From: Sindora glabra
Taxonomy: Eukaryota > Streptophyta > Magnoliopsida > Fabales > Fabaceae
Assembly (NCBI GenBank): GCA_020226215.1
Contig: CM035230.1
Coordinates: forward strand, 271,501 to 335,500
Reading direction: 5' to 3'
DNA length: 64,000 bases
Shown: positions 36,658 to 48,563 of the stretch, piece by piece
How positions within the stretch are numbered: the first letter of the stretch is position 1
Layout of the letters: the number at the start of each line of letters is the position of its first letter
Position numbers and translations under genes: made by a program
Notes under the pieces: model-generated
The model's input: the letters and a program-made list of their open reading frames with translations, nothing else
Told to the model about the DNA's origin: nothing
The model's database searches: none

Positions 36658-39600
36658 TGTAATATCCCATGTTAAAATTTAAAGTTTTATAAATTTCAAT
36701 ACTTTTGAATACTTGTTTATTTATTCAATTAATATTTGGTCCTAAATTTATTTTCTCTATTAAAGGTTCTAGAATATTAAAAATAATACCTATAATAATA
36801 TTTGAAATTTATTTATGGTCAATATTTATTTAAGATTAATTTAAAATAATTTTTATAAGGAATTTCCTACAAGTTAAAAATATTTTAGTAATCACTAGTG
36901 TAAGGATTTATGAAATGAATTGCTTGTACTTAATAAATTATTTTTGAAAGTTGTAGAAAATTTGAATAATTATTTTAGGATTTTGAAAGTATATATATTT
37001 ATATATATTAGGGGAATATTAAAAATAATTAAATTAAGATTTTAAATAAAATCAATTTATGGAAATGAACTTTTAAAATAAATAAATGGTTGGGATAGAA
37101 TCTTAATTGAATGGAGGGATGAGATTTGAAGTGGGATTTGAGCTTATATTATGTGAGAAGCGTGGAATCATTTCCTGCAACTCATGTGTTTAACATTTCT
37201 CTTTCCTTTTTGTATTTTTTCAAAAAAAGTCAATACCTTTTACTTTTGGTAAATTAACTTCCCTCTCTCTTTATTTACTTCACCAAATTTTTTTATACTA
37301 TTCCTCTATTTTTCCCTACAAAAAAACTCATTCTTGCCAACTTTCTCTAATGAGATCATGGAGTCTAACCAAGAGGTGCAAGACTAATCCAATACTCTAA
37401 TTGGCCCAATAACATGTGCAAGAGCCAAACGAATGGAGTCTTTAATTTCTATAAAGGAGAACACCAATGTGGGCTGGATTACATTGCTGATCTATGAGGA
37501 AATTTGGAAAAAAGGGACTCAAGTATTCATACATGGGCCTAATAGCTATTTTGAGCTGAAATTGAAGCATTTTGAAGAAATTCTAAAGGGCAAATAAGGA
37601 GACCTATATTTTGCATGTTTTTATTAATTAGTCATGTTATTTTAGTGGTTATTTATGTTTAGAGATAGTGGAGCCCTTTGTTTTTAATATTATTTATGTT
37701 TTGGAGTTTTTTAAATGCACTAGTCTTCCCACTAGAAAGCAAAAATTTATGACTGCTTAGTGGGCATTTATGAGCTATGAAGAGGCCATGTATTCACATT
37801 CCAAATCAATTGAGTTGAGTAAAGTTTATTCAGATTATCTTTTGCAATTCTATTATTATCTAAGTAAGATCTCGTGCTTAGTGGCGAATTAATTGAATTC
37901 TTATCACTCTCATTTTCTTCTCTTTTCTAGAGTGTAGCGAATTCAATTGGTTCTCTTTAGATTGTGGCATGTCAAACTTATCAATCTAAAATTTTTCATA
38001 TTTCTTACTTTTTCTTTTCAATTCCTGGGTGCATCATTCTCCCTTCACATCACCTGGGTGCATCATTCTCTCTTTCTCCCTTCACATCACCTCTCTTTCT
38101 CTTCTCGTGCAATAGTGACCTATGGTTGATGTTACTATTCTTGGTGATCCTATTGCCAACGTTAATGCTCATAGTAGTGGATGGCTTGGGTGATATCTTG
38201 AAGGGTCGAGAGTAGCTCAAGTTTGTGTTAGTTTTCATTTATCCCTGTAGTAGTGCTACTGTCAAAAACTCTCTCTATAATGCATATGCCTCCTTGTTAA
38301 ATGATCGTCTGTTACTGTCATGGGAGGACCCCAATTGAAGCTAAATGACAGCACTTTTGGTGCTAGGTTTTGCTTATTGCTACTATCATTTCCATGCATG
38401 AAGGTCTCTTGTTAGATTACCTCTCACACATTCTTGCAAGCGAAGTTACAAAGTTCTCCTTTAGTAGTGACCTTCGGAGGCCTTTTGGTCTTTCTTACTT
38501 TGCTAGGGTTTGAACAACATTCCATCATTGTTGGAGCTTCAATTGGCCACCATGATGAGAGGTAGGCTACTTCTTATCATAAAATCATAATATTTATGAA
38601 GATTTAAGTTTGGCTTAGGAACTTCAATTTATATATTTCAAATGAATGATAATAGCTTGGAAAAAGTGTGATTTTTATACTATGAATATTGCATCCTAAG
38701 GTTTTAAGAGGATTGAGGGTTAATTTAGAAGATTGCCACATATATATATGTAGATATTTTGAAGTTCTTGATGAAGCTAGTGAACATGATTGTTCTAAAT
38801 TGTAAAATGTTAGAAGAAAATGAATAAATATATTATATTCATAAATTATTCTTAGAAATTGTGATAGTAGGAGGGAAACGTGGAAAAGTCATTATATATG
38901 AAAATTTCTAATATTTCGATGATTTATTTGAAAATAAGGAAAGTAAGGATCTAAGATAATTAAATGGCATAGTTAGATTACCAGTTAATATTGAAAAATA
39001 TAAGAAACGAGTGATACAAAATACTATTATATTATGATCAAATTATGGATTTGTAATATATCAAAAGAAAATAATTAATGTTTATATAATTATGATCTAT
39101 CTTTGTAAATGGTGATATTATGAGAAAAATGTGAAAAAATGATTATCGATCCTTCAAAACTTCTAAGGGCGGATAGCACTATTGAGTAAGTATATATCTC
39201 ACTATAGATTTTTATCTTAATAAAAGATAACTTAAATATTTTGAATTGCATTTCTCTTATTGATAATACAGGTTTTATATTCATGTATATACATATATAT
39301 ATACTTACTCATGCATAATCTCAATTCCATGGTATAAGTACAATTAGCTATTTAAAGGAATGTTAATTAATCAGAGTACGTAGTAGAAGCATGGAATGGT
39401 GCTTCTAACTATTGATAGATTATAATTAAGTTCGATGATATTTGTATGTTATAGCTGCATAGGAGAATATGAGGACATGTTGTATGCTTATGCACATGTT
39501 GCTATGTGTTTTGCATTGTCTAGCGTTAAATTAGTTACTTTGCATTGAAGTTTTATAAATAACTGTGATATGAGAGTTAAGCTCTTATGTGTATATTATC

Positions 39601-40591
39601 TATGAATCCTGCCATGGATGACATTAGAAATTGTGAATTGTGTTAGAGTAATGACATTGAAAATTGTGAATTGTATTGGAGTGATGCTTTGAAAGTCAGA
39701 TGGGAAAATCTCAACAAATAGCTATGAAGGATATAAAAATGATCTAAGAGCCAAATGGAAAATTCTCAACATACAATTGAGAAAAATATTGGATTGATAT
39801 GAAAATCAAAAGGTAGCTACATGTATGTTTATTATAAATATGATGTGATATTGGAAATTATTTGTGATTAGATATTATTACTGGTATAATCGAGATAATT
39901 TATTTGTGTTAAACCTTAATAGCTATTTATGATCGAGATGTTTACTTAGAATAGGTAGTATGTGATATGATAATGATATTGTTTATCAACGAATAGTATT
40001 AGATTTCTATGAATTATGATATGAGTTACAAAGTTCAAGTCATATGCAGGTTAACTTCCATTTTAAGGCATGTTTTCATATATTTAAAAAAATGGGTTTG
40101 CTAATGTTTTCTAACATATGATTATTATATATAAAATTGATCACTTGTAAGATAGTGATAGATGGATGCTTATTGAGTTTTGTAACTTACTTCGTCTTAT
40201 TTCCAATATTTTTAGATTAAGATTTGAGCTTTATAGCTCTATAGAGAACTAAGATTGCCATGCTAAAGGATTTGACAATTGATGATAGAGATTTGTTAAT
40301 TCATGTGATGTGTTAAATTGTTTGTATGTGTGCATATATTTTGGGATTGTGTATATTTGATGTTATCGTATCTGAAAATAATACAAGTTTTATATTTTAG
40401 GACGTGTGGCCTTCGAAAAATGTCTAAAAACAGGGGAGACTCTATTTTTTTTTTTATAAAATTTAAAGTAAATTTTGAGTCCCCTGAAAATATGGAGACT
40501 TTTGTTTGATAGATCAGAGGAATCAATGTTAAGGTTTGTGGAAATCGGTATCAAAGTTCACGCTAATCACAATTGAATTTGAATCGTGACA
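36658..40591 (+). mobile_element. 3.9-kb LTR-type element nested in the CACTA element
   Basis: It starts TGTAATATCCC and ends AATCGTGACA. Flanks are ATTTA (36653-36657) and AGTTA (40592-40596), one mismatch from a 5-bp target duplication. CACTA subterminal sequence resumes on the right. A pyrimidine-rich leader near 37200-37350 is followed by a short gag-like ORF (37358-37597) and then only decayed sequence, so it is a non-autonomous or internally deleted gypsy-type element. Its ends match those of the insertions at 48746-51577 and 57896-61156, suggesting one group. Confidence 0.7.
37358..37597 (+). pseudogene. Retroelement leader-ORF fragment with GPITCARAKR motif
   Basis: From the ATG at 37358 the frame reads MESNQEVQD, a stop, then SNTLIGPITCARAKRMESLI, IYEEIWKKGTQVFIHGP and a TAA at 37595-37597. 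A GPITRARAKR-like motif near an initiating methionine is common in the gag-proximal part of plant gypsy-type elements. One Arg-to-Cys change and an early stop show decay. The segment near 37830-37950 (AAGATCTCGTGCTTAGTGGCGAA and on) is also typical of the same non-autonomous elements. Confidence 0.6.
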
Positions 40592-40851
40592 AGTTAAAAG
40601 TCAATTGAGCATAAAATTGATGTGTAAATTTTTTACTTTTCCAAAACAATTTTTTTTTTAATGCCTTTAAGCCATAGTTAATTGAAAAGTTGGTATTAGA
40701 AACTTTATTTAGATGCCGGTTATTTTGAAAATTAAAAATTAGGGTCATAAATCTTATAATTTCAAAAATATTACCATATGATAGTAGACATTGGTCTTCC
40801 CTTTGGTTGACGTCTATATTGTGACTTCTTTATATTTCTATAGTAGTAATT

Positions 40852-42379
40852 GAATTCCATGCATTTTTTATTATATTTTAAATAAAATAATTAATTTACA
40901 AATAAATTAAAATTATTATTTTTATATGATTTTTAAATAATAAAATTTATTTATGAATGAATTAAAATTATTTTATTGAAATAAAATAAAATCAATTCTA
41001 AAAAAATTTGATACCAATCCAACCCTTCCGAGTATTCTTTCCGTCTTCTTTGGAGCTGGGTATCTTGAACTGATTGATGGCTATGGTTACGAAAGGCATG
41101 AATATAATTTTGATTGTTTCATTTTCTGTAAATTTATTATTTTTTGATTCAGATTTTACAGAATGAGATTATTCTAACATCTTGAAGTGTAATATATATT
41201 GCTGAGAAAATGATTTGGTCAAAAAACAGCTCAAGTTTGCGGCAAGATATAAGTCTTCTTATTTAGGAAAATTATTTTAACCTCTCTTAAATTTTAATAA
41301 AATTATACAGATGTTTCCTCTAATTTAAAATTTTATTCAAACTTCTCTTGATGTATAAGAAAATACTACACTTCATTCCAAAAACTTTACTTCAATAAAA
41401 TAATAAAAAATATGATTATAAATTCAAATTAAATAACATAAAATATTCTAAATATTTTACAATAAATAAATATGCCTTCATTTAATTTAAACAGTTATAA
41501 AATTATTACACTTACATCAAAATTTGATATTTTCATTAGTTTTATTTTAACTTTTTAAGCTCAATTAAAGTACACCTTTAATCTCAAAATATTTATTATA
41601 TTTCATATCAGTAAATTTGAAATGTATAAACATTTTTTCTCATTCTTCCTTGATGAGAAGTTTAAATTCGGATTTAAATAGAATTCTTTCTATACCTTAA
41701 AGAAATTTTGAATAGATTTTAAAATTAGAAAAAGGAATCCACATAGTTTCAATAAAATCTAACGAAGTTTAGGCTACCGATATCTAGTAAGTGGGTATAT
41801 ATTAGTTATAATGATGCGTTCATTGAATGTTACTATAATTCTGACTTTTTATTTGTCTCATTGCTTCATTCTTATTTTCTTCCTTGCGACACAACTTGCT
41901 TAGTTTTTACCGATGGATGCAAAAGCATGCATACCCTATTTTTCATGTGTTTAAATATAAGTAATGTAATGTAATATAATATAAAAATAGATAGATAAAT
42001 AATAGTTCCTTGGACGTTTATACATCTGTATTTTCATTTTCAATCAGTAGCAGATCTGTTTTTCATATGCATGACCATGGGATCATCATTTCAAATGCTA
42101 TATACAATATTAAATTGCATAAAGTAAATCTTCATAATAAATTCCTTAATTAGAAATTAGAGCGAAAGGTTTGAAGAAACCTCCATTATGAAGCATACAA
42201 AGCACCATATATATTACAACACAATAAGAAACGAACATCACTTGAATCGAACCTTATTATTAGCAATGAACCTAAATTACATTTTTTCTTTTTTAGCATC
42301 AATTACTAATACTTGACGAATGAAGCTGAAGCTGAGAGACAAACTTTATTTGAGCGAAATTGCCACAATTCCTTAAAGT
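40852..42379. other. AT-rich spacer between the CACTA element and the small gene
   Basis: No supported gene. A short stretch at about 41050-41100 (frame FFGAGYLELIDGYGYERHE) has protein-like composition but no recognisable family and no clear splice sites on both sides. The rest is AT-rich spacer. Confidence 0.4.
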
Positions 42380-45212
42380 TCAATAGTCACTCCTGTTAGG
42401 CTTGTCTGAATTGAAACCCGCCTGATCCAGATTCAGCAATGCAGTCATGAATACAAAGAAGAAATTTATATATAGAAATGTTTCAAAAACAAAGTAAAGA
42501 TTTTATAGTAAGTTACCTCATTTGAAGCAGCTGGAATCCAATCATTTGTTGCTGGATTGCCCATGCAAGAGTGATGGAAGTTTGGCTCAATTTCAGGTTC
42601 TATATGGAAGAATTTCTCATTTTTCTCTACTTTTATGAACCCTGTTCCCGTCTTTGTCGGAATCACACAATACTTCTAATTAATTCTGAGCTCAATGCAG
42701 TCTACAGTATGGGTTATATTTCACTACTTATGTGCTATACATACAAATCAATGTTTGAAGTGTTCATGCTTGTGATGCCCTACATTTATTCTACTCAATT
42801 TAGAAATCGTATCTGTTTATGTGACACAAGAGACGGTTTGATATTTCTTTGAAACACTTTAGCCGTCTTTTGCATTCAAAATTGGATCCAAAATTTTTAT
42901 ATATGTGAATTCACTAGATTAATGACTCCTATTATCATAAAAAATAGAGATAAATATTTTGAGCCCGACATTCAATTACCAAGCATTTGTATAAAATTAT
43001 TTTAATTTTAAAGGGTTGCATATAATGTTTTTAAAATTTCAAAAATATAGACAAAATTTTTGTAATAAAAAATTTCTTAGGGATCAATCTGTTTCGCCTC
43101 TAAAAGCAAATGTATTTTTTTTTTAACAGAAACCAACAAAAATTAATAATGAAATGACATATAAGTATAAAAAAAAGTTTAAATTTGATTCATTTGTGGT
43201 GTAAAACATCTTACACTACTAATAAATAAAAAGATATCACATCATTAGAAAATTAAAAAATAATTAAAAAAATTACTAATAATAAATAAATTTTTAATGA
43301 CATATCAATACATTAGTGGATTATAATGAAAAACTCATTTTAAAGTTAGTTTATCAATAGTATCATTCGAGTTAAGAAAAATGAAGTGTAACATTTAAAA
43401 ATTAATGCAATTACTTATCATAAGTTGGAAAAGATACATTGTATTATTTCCTATTTCAGTAATAATTGCCGTGGAATGGTTCTCATTCTAGGACCCAAGC
43501 TCAGCATATTGTGTTGATTTCTCTCTAAAAGTAAAATTAATATTAACACTAGAGGAAAGTGATGATCCTGATCCATTGAATTGCAAACACTCAACTATAA
43601 AGCTTCGTTCCATCAAAAGCTAAAATGCATTTAAATTGAATAATTTTCACCCAAAAATAAAATAAAAATAGAAACAAAACATGTAGTGAGAAATGAGATA
43701 TTTTGGAATGAGTGAAGCGAATACCATGTGGTGCTGTTTGTCGATGTTATTGAGATCCTTGTAATATTCTGTTTCCACGAATTCTTCACTCACCTGCTCT
43801 CCCATGTAAACCATTTTCTGAATATGGCAATAAATAACAATGAGATTTCGTAAAACTTAAAAACATGTAAGAGGATTCATAACACTTAAAATGGATGACC
43901 ATAAATAAAAATAAAACACATAAAGGTTCTTTTTTTTAAATAAATATTTCCATAAAAAATGATTATAAATTATTAAAATAGTAAAAAATATAATAAATTT
44001 AGTAAAAAATAATTTTTTAAAAGAAATTATTTTCCTTCATCACCATACATCTAGAAATCTTTTTTTAATCACAATTATTCATATATAAAAATAAATTTTT
44101 TCTCTAAAAAAAAATAAAAATATATATAAATAAATGATAATTTATTTTTAGTTATGCTAATGAGCGGTTAGTTCCTAAGTACGAATAAGGGATATAAATA
44201 GATTGGGCTAAATTAAGATTTATCCTAAATAAATTATGCTTGTTTAACTTAAATATAATATATTATCCTATATAATATTAAAATTCATGCTTTGACTTAG
44301 TTTATAAAAAAAGTTTGATCTAAGTTGTTAATTTATTTAAAAAATTATTTATATAAATAAAATTTCAAATTTATCAAAAGAATAAAGCAATTTTAAGATT
44401 TAAAATTATTGAATAGTCTAATTAAACCTATAAACATAAGTGTCTATATATATATATATATATAAGTATTTATATTATATATATAATATTTATATATATT
44501 ATTTATAATGGATGAATTTATAAATAATTAAATAGGTTGATCCAATAAATTTATAAGCTGAGCTCAAGAAGAATAGATTCAACATATTTATCTAAATAAA
44601 TTTATTTATTAGTCATATTCTAATTTATTTAGATAAATAAGGCAAGTTAAGTTAAGTGATACTATAAATAAATTAGTTCGTCCTAATAAACTGTCAAACT
44701 ACTTGCAGCACTAAGCGAAAAATCTGCATTTAATAGATCAGTCCTGCGTCCCTTAAAAGTAAATAATAATTAACATGTCATTGAATTTACACCAAGAAGC
44801 GTTTGTAGTCCAACGATGACCTTCCAAGCAATATATCTGGATTCGAATCGCAACAAACGCAGGTTTTGTCCACTAAATTTTCCCTTTTATGTGTGTAATT
44901 TTTACGTTTTTCCGATATCTCAGAACCTTCCTTTTGATTCCAGAATTTATTATAAAGAAGAAAGAAAGGTGGAAAGCAGACCTGAGCATGTGGATCAGTC
45001 TGAAGGCGTTCAAATTGGAGCAATTCAGGGATGAAGTCGGAAGATGAAGTGAGAGCATCCACATATTGAGAAGAATAGTCACTTCGCTGAGGCTTTGTGT
45101 GACGCTTCGGAATCACTCCATCGAAATACTGTCTTGTCCTTGCTTCCGTTTCTGCCTCTTCCTCCGCTGTCAAATGGATGTCGCTTCTGTTCGGCCTTCT
45201 GTTACACTCCAT
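42380..45212 (-). CDS. Small conserved plant protein, MEE59-like (four exons, 166 aa)
   Basis: Exons on the minus strand are 44982-45212, 43725-43817, 42517-42651 and 42380-42421, each a whole number of codons (77, 31, 45, 14 with stop) with GT-AG introns in phase 0. The product starts MECNRRPNRSDIHLT, then EEEAETEARTRQYFDGV and PKRHTKPQRSDYSSQY. Exon 2 adds VSEEFVETEYYKDL and exon 3 TGTGFIKVE ... NPATNDWIP. It ends NSDKPNRSDY. It is hydrophilic, with no signal peptide, membrane segment or catalytic motif visible. I believe it belongs to the conserved family that includes Arabidopsis MEE59, known from an embryo-arrest mutant, but the match is from memory. The biochemical role is unknown. This is the only complete, undamaged cellular gene in the window. 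Intron 2 carries a MITE-like insert. Confidence 0.85.
43176..43385 (+). repeat. MITE-like element, copy A, in intron 2 of the small gene
   Basis: It starts GTTTAAATTTGATTCATTTG, then has GTGTAAAACATCTTACACT and an AT-rich body. The reverse complement of 46405-46585 shows the same order of words (TTTAAATTTAATTCATTATC, then GTGTAAACTAATTTTACACT). Ends are weakly complementary. No target duplication confirmed. Confidence 0.6.
44440..44510. repeat. (TA)n-rich low-complexity tract
   Basis: Alternating TA runs (TATATATATATATATATA near 44446-44464) and related AT tracts lie in intron 1 of the small gene. Confidence 0.8.
44585..44639. repeat. Perfect 18-bp inverted repeat in intron 1
   Basis: TATTTATCTAAATAAATT at 44585-44602 is the exact reverse complement of 44622-44639, with a 19-bp spacer. 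Flanking sequence (AATAAATTTATAAGCTGAGC and similar) looks like a decayed miniature element; related words appear near 46255-46330. Confidence 0.75.
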
Positions 45213-45281
45213 CTCGCTGGTTTTTTCTGTGTAAAATAGAAAGAAACTGATACTGAGATAAGAAGAGCAGGGGATGTTGCG

Positions 45282-45288
45282 TATTTAT
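45282..45288 (-). promoter_or_regulatory. Candidate TATA box of the small gene
   Basis: The minus strand reads ATAAATA about 70 bases upstream of the ATG at 45212, leaving a leader of roughly 40 bases. No other TATA-like word is as well placed in the less AT-rich promoter region 45213-45480. Confidence 0.45.
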
Positions 45289-46842
45289 CTGAGTTGTTGG
45301 GTGTGGCAGATATTTTTGGCAGTCTTTACTACGAAAAGAAATTTGGGACCAACGAGACAATTTTCGGGCTAAAAATCTGGGAAATCTTATCCATTTGGTC
45401 TTCCTCGGGTGGCGCTTGCTAACGGTGGACTGGTTGTTTTCAGCTAAGGTTAGGTGGCATTAAATTTGGTGAAAGTCTTGACAAAAAATGGAAAAGTTAG
45501 TGGAAGTAAAGCACATATTATAAATGCTTAAATTAACCTACTCAATTCCGATAGACTAAATTAGCAAACCGAGTTCTATAGACACGGTAAAAAGTCTTGT
45601 GTTTGTTCTGGAGATATTGTAGCTGCAAATAGAAAAAATGGAACCTACTCGATATTTATGTATTAAAAGATTTAATTTTTTAATTTTTAAGATATTAATA
45701 AAATTATAAGAATTAATAATTAATTTTTATTTGTTAAATAAGGTTAAGGAAAGATATTACCGTGCGCACATGGCCACAAAGGACATGACCTTGATAGCGG
45801 GATTAACGTTAGAATACGTGGCACGGAGGACTTGATCAAAAAATGGAAAAGAAAGGTAAAATGCTCACTTTTTTGGATCAGCAAAATTCGGATGAATCCA
45901 TCACAAACGTAATCATTCCTTCATAAAGCATCTCTGTAGAATCCAAACTGACCTAGAAAGATGATCATTATATTGACAAACTCAATCCTTCACATTTGCC
46001 AATTCCAAGTCTGCTAGCCGAACCTACATCATCTGAAGAAAATCTGAGCACGAGACAGTATTAAACTTGGAGGAATCAGTGTTAGGCAGATTGAAGCAGA
46101 ACAGATAAGCGTCAGCAGCAGATCATACAAGCATGGTAGTGGTCCTATCATCATGGCAAGAGTTTTACAACTCGCCAATCAAGGAGCCATGATTTAATCT
46201 ACTTTGACTCTAACCTATTCTAATATTGTTACCTAAATAAATCAAATAAAAATTGATGAATAAATTTATCTAAATAAATAAATCATACTTATTTTTTTAT
46301 ATATTCGGTTCATAAGCTTACTAAACTGAATTATTTAATATATTTATATACAATATAATACAATGTTAAATATAATATATATTTATAAAATTAACTCATT
46401 ATTAATATAAAATTTTTATGCTATCAATGAGTAAAAAGATAATACATCATTAAAAATTAATATTAATTTAAAAATTTTACTGATAGTAAAAAAAAATTAA
46501 TAATTTTTTAATAATATAGTAATACATGAATGGATAGTAGTGTAAAATTAGTTTACACTGATAATGAATTAAATTTAAATTCTTATGCATGCAATTAATG
46601 ATATAATTTTAATACATATAATTATTAACCTTATTTGAAGATTTAATTATGTAAGTAAATTTATAAATAAACTAATAAATCAAGTCATACTTTTTAAATA
46701 GAATAATACTATAAGGAACTTAATCTCTTAAGAGACAGAGCATTTCATCATGAGATTGCCCCTTTTCTTTTAATTTCAAAGTAAATGACTTAAAATTAAA
46801 AATATAAATCTTAATGCATTAAATGCAATCTAACAATAGAAA
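45289..46842. other. Promoter flank of the small gene and spacer up to the Sirevirus
   Basis: 45289-46190 has a more balanced base composition than its surroundings and may hold promoter sequence; I see no exon in it. From about 46200 the sequence is AT-rich repeat with the second MITE-like copy. Confidence 0.4.
46405..46585 (-). repeat. MITE-like element, copy B
   Basis: The reverse complement parallels copy A at 43176-43385: TTTAAATTTAATTCATTATC, then GTGTAAACTAATTTTACACT, then an AT-rich body. The two copies flank most of the small gene in opposite orientations. Confidence 0.55.
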
Positions 46843-48209
46843 TTTAACCAAGGATTCCATTCAAAAGGAGGTTAATTGAGTTTTAAAAATTTATCACTTT
46901 TAAATTCAAAATTATTTTTATAAAATTTTTACAATCAATTTTCACTTGGAAACAATAGACAAATAATTATCCAATGTAAAAATCAAGATGAAAACAACTA
47001 AGAATAATGATTCAACAATTTTAGCAATAAAAACAAAGCATAGTGCAAAGAACATAAAGAGATAGGGATAGAGAGATCAAACGCAATGATTCATAGTGGT
47101 TTGACCATGAAGATCCAATACTTTGAGGAGTAACTACCAAGTCTATTTGACTTGAATTTGTAAAAATTCATTATCTCTTCAAATTTAAAAGGCCACTTAA
47201 AGACGCCCCTATACAATCCACTGATTTACAAGCCAATCCCTTTAAAATTTTTCTCTTGAAGAACACTTTATCAAGCGATTCCATACTCTTGAATATCTTA
47301 GGGATACCTTATCCTAAAAACACAGTAAATGAGTGTTTAAAATATGAAAAATAAGTTCACAAATTCTCAAAGTTTGATTACATAATGAAAAGTTAAGAAA
47401 GGAATTTTAATCTCATAGTTCAAGGGATTTGAAACATATAAGAGAAAAGAAATGAGTATCTTGTATTAATGTAACAATGAAAGCCTTTTCTTGTATTTTG
47501 AACTTGACTTCAAGGGGTGGAAAGGTTAAAAGTCCATTATATACAAAATATAGCCCTTATAGATATGTCAGAGCTCAATGAATCAATTGCATAATTGATT
47601 CACTTGAACTTTGAAAAATTGAAATCATGCAAGGTGAATCAAGTTTAGTTTATTCACCAGGCTTTATATTTTGAAATGTCACAGGGTGAATCGATTGAAC
47701 ACAATCGATTCACCTGGAAACTATTTTACCTCTAGACACACAATATTGATTGTGCAATCAATTTGTTAGGTTGAATTTCAATATAAAATTTGGGTGTGTT
47801 GAATCAATTGTCTAATCAATTCATCCTATCCAACATAGTTCTAGAATGCCAAAATTGATTGCACAATTGATTCTAATGCCCTACATCTTTGTTTTAATAA
47901 TCTAAACACTTGAAACTTGTTTTTTACTCAATTAGAAGTTCAATGTTGGCTTAAAATTGATTCCAACTCTTAGTAAAAATCATTTTAACATGAGATTTAA
48001 TTTAATTTAAGGTTTAAAGTTTGAAACCATTTAATTTAATTTCATCTTGTACAAATGGACCCATAAAAGCAATAAAGTCTTAACTAATAGGCTTTAATAT
48101 CTTCATTTAAAATCAGTCCAATGTAACAAGTGATTTTTCATTATACTTAGGCAAGTCAAAATGTGTTGTTATTATCAAAATTATCTTTTAGTTAGTGTTA
48201 AGACTAACA
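46843..48209 (-). repeat. 3' LTR of the Sirevirus (about 1.37 kb)
   Basis: The minus-strand start TGTTAGTCTTAACACTAAC at 48209 directly follows the polypurine tract. The other end (46843) is decayed (TTTAACC in place of TGTAACT in the 5' LTR). The segment up to about 47900 aligns by eye with 61451-62480. It carries six palindromic motifs (47579-47873) and, downstream of them, a TATA box at 47536-47543 (minus strand TATATAAT). Confidence 0.85.
47579..47873 (-). promoter_or_regulatory. Cluster of palindromic motifs in the Sirevirus LTR
   Basis: Repeats of the form TGAATYRATT-N4-AATYRATTCA lie at 47579-47602 (10-bp perfect arms), 47633-47658 (degenerate), 47685-47714 (perfect 13-bp arms GGTGAATCGATTG), 47745-47762, 47800-47823 and 47853-47873. 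The 5' LTR has matching ones, for example 62308-62337 with perfect 14-bp arms. They sit immediately upstream of the TATA box in the element's orientation, so a transcription-factor-binding role is inferred. Confidence 0.75.
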
Positions 48210-48223
48210 ATGTCCCACTTTTT
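48210..48223 (-). other. Polypurine tract of the Sirevirus
   Basis: The minus strand reads AAAAAGTGGGACAT directly before the 3' LTR start TGTTAGTC, the expected site for plus-strand priming. Confidence 0.75.
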
Positions 48224-48563
48224 GATAATGAAAAACTATTTTGAAATTAATTTAAATTTAAAACTCTTGCTGCCCCTTAGTTTGACACTTCCCTTCAAAT
48301 TATGCATACGAGTTTCATAGTTATTTGATTTCAAGTAATTTAACTGTCATTTAATTTCAAATATTCAAATATCTCTCCCCTTTTCAACATCATTCAAAGC
48401 AAGCATGAAAATATATGTGTAAAATGACGTAAACACCATAATTCATAACATAAACTACCAAAAGAAAAGTATCCATAAGATAAACTAAAGCAAGCATCAT
48501 AAAATTTAGCAAAATATGATAAGGTCCTAAAAGGACAAAATAAGGCTAAAGGGATAGATATAT

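Larger units (their letters stand above)
29657..40848 (-). mobile_element. CACTA (En/Spm) DNA transposon, full length with nested insertions
   Basis: The left end (29657) reads CATTACTATAGAAAT and the right end, reverse-complemented from 40848, reads TACTACTATAGAAAT. Each differs by one base from CACTACTATAGAAAT, so both are decayed CACTA termini. The 3-bp target duplication ATT flanks them at 29654-29656 and 40849-40851. Inside, minus-strand remnants occur in the proper order: TNP2 transposase, then DUF4218-like and DUF4216-like segments. Subterminal regions at both ends carry repeats of the GACATC type with complements, as usual for this superfamily. Without the two nested insertions the element would be near 5.9 kb. 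All coding parts have stops, so it is no longer autonomous. Confidence 0.88.

Noticed and set aside
41040..41110. Protein-like stretch FFGAGYLELIDGYGYERHE
   Set aside because: No family recognised and no convincing pair of splice sites; too short to call an exon.
44787..44981. Continuation of the small gene's first frame past Q77
   Set aside because: A GT donor follows codon 77 exactly and exon 2 continues the conserved protein; the read-through is intron.
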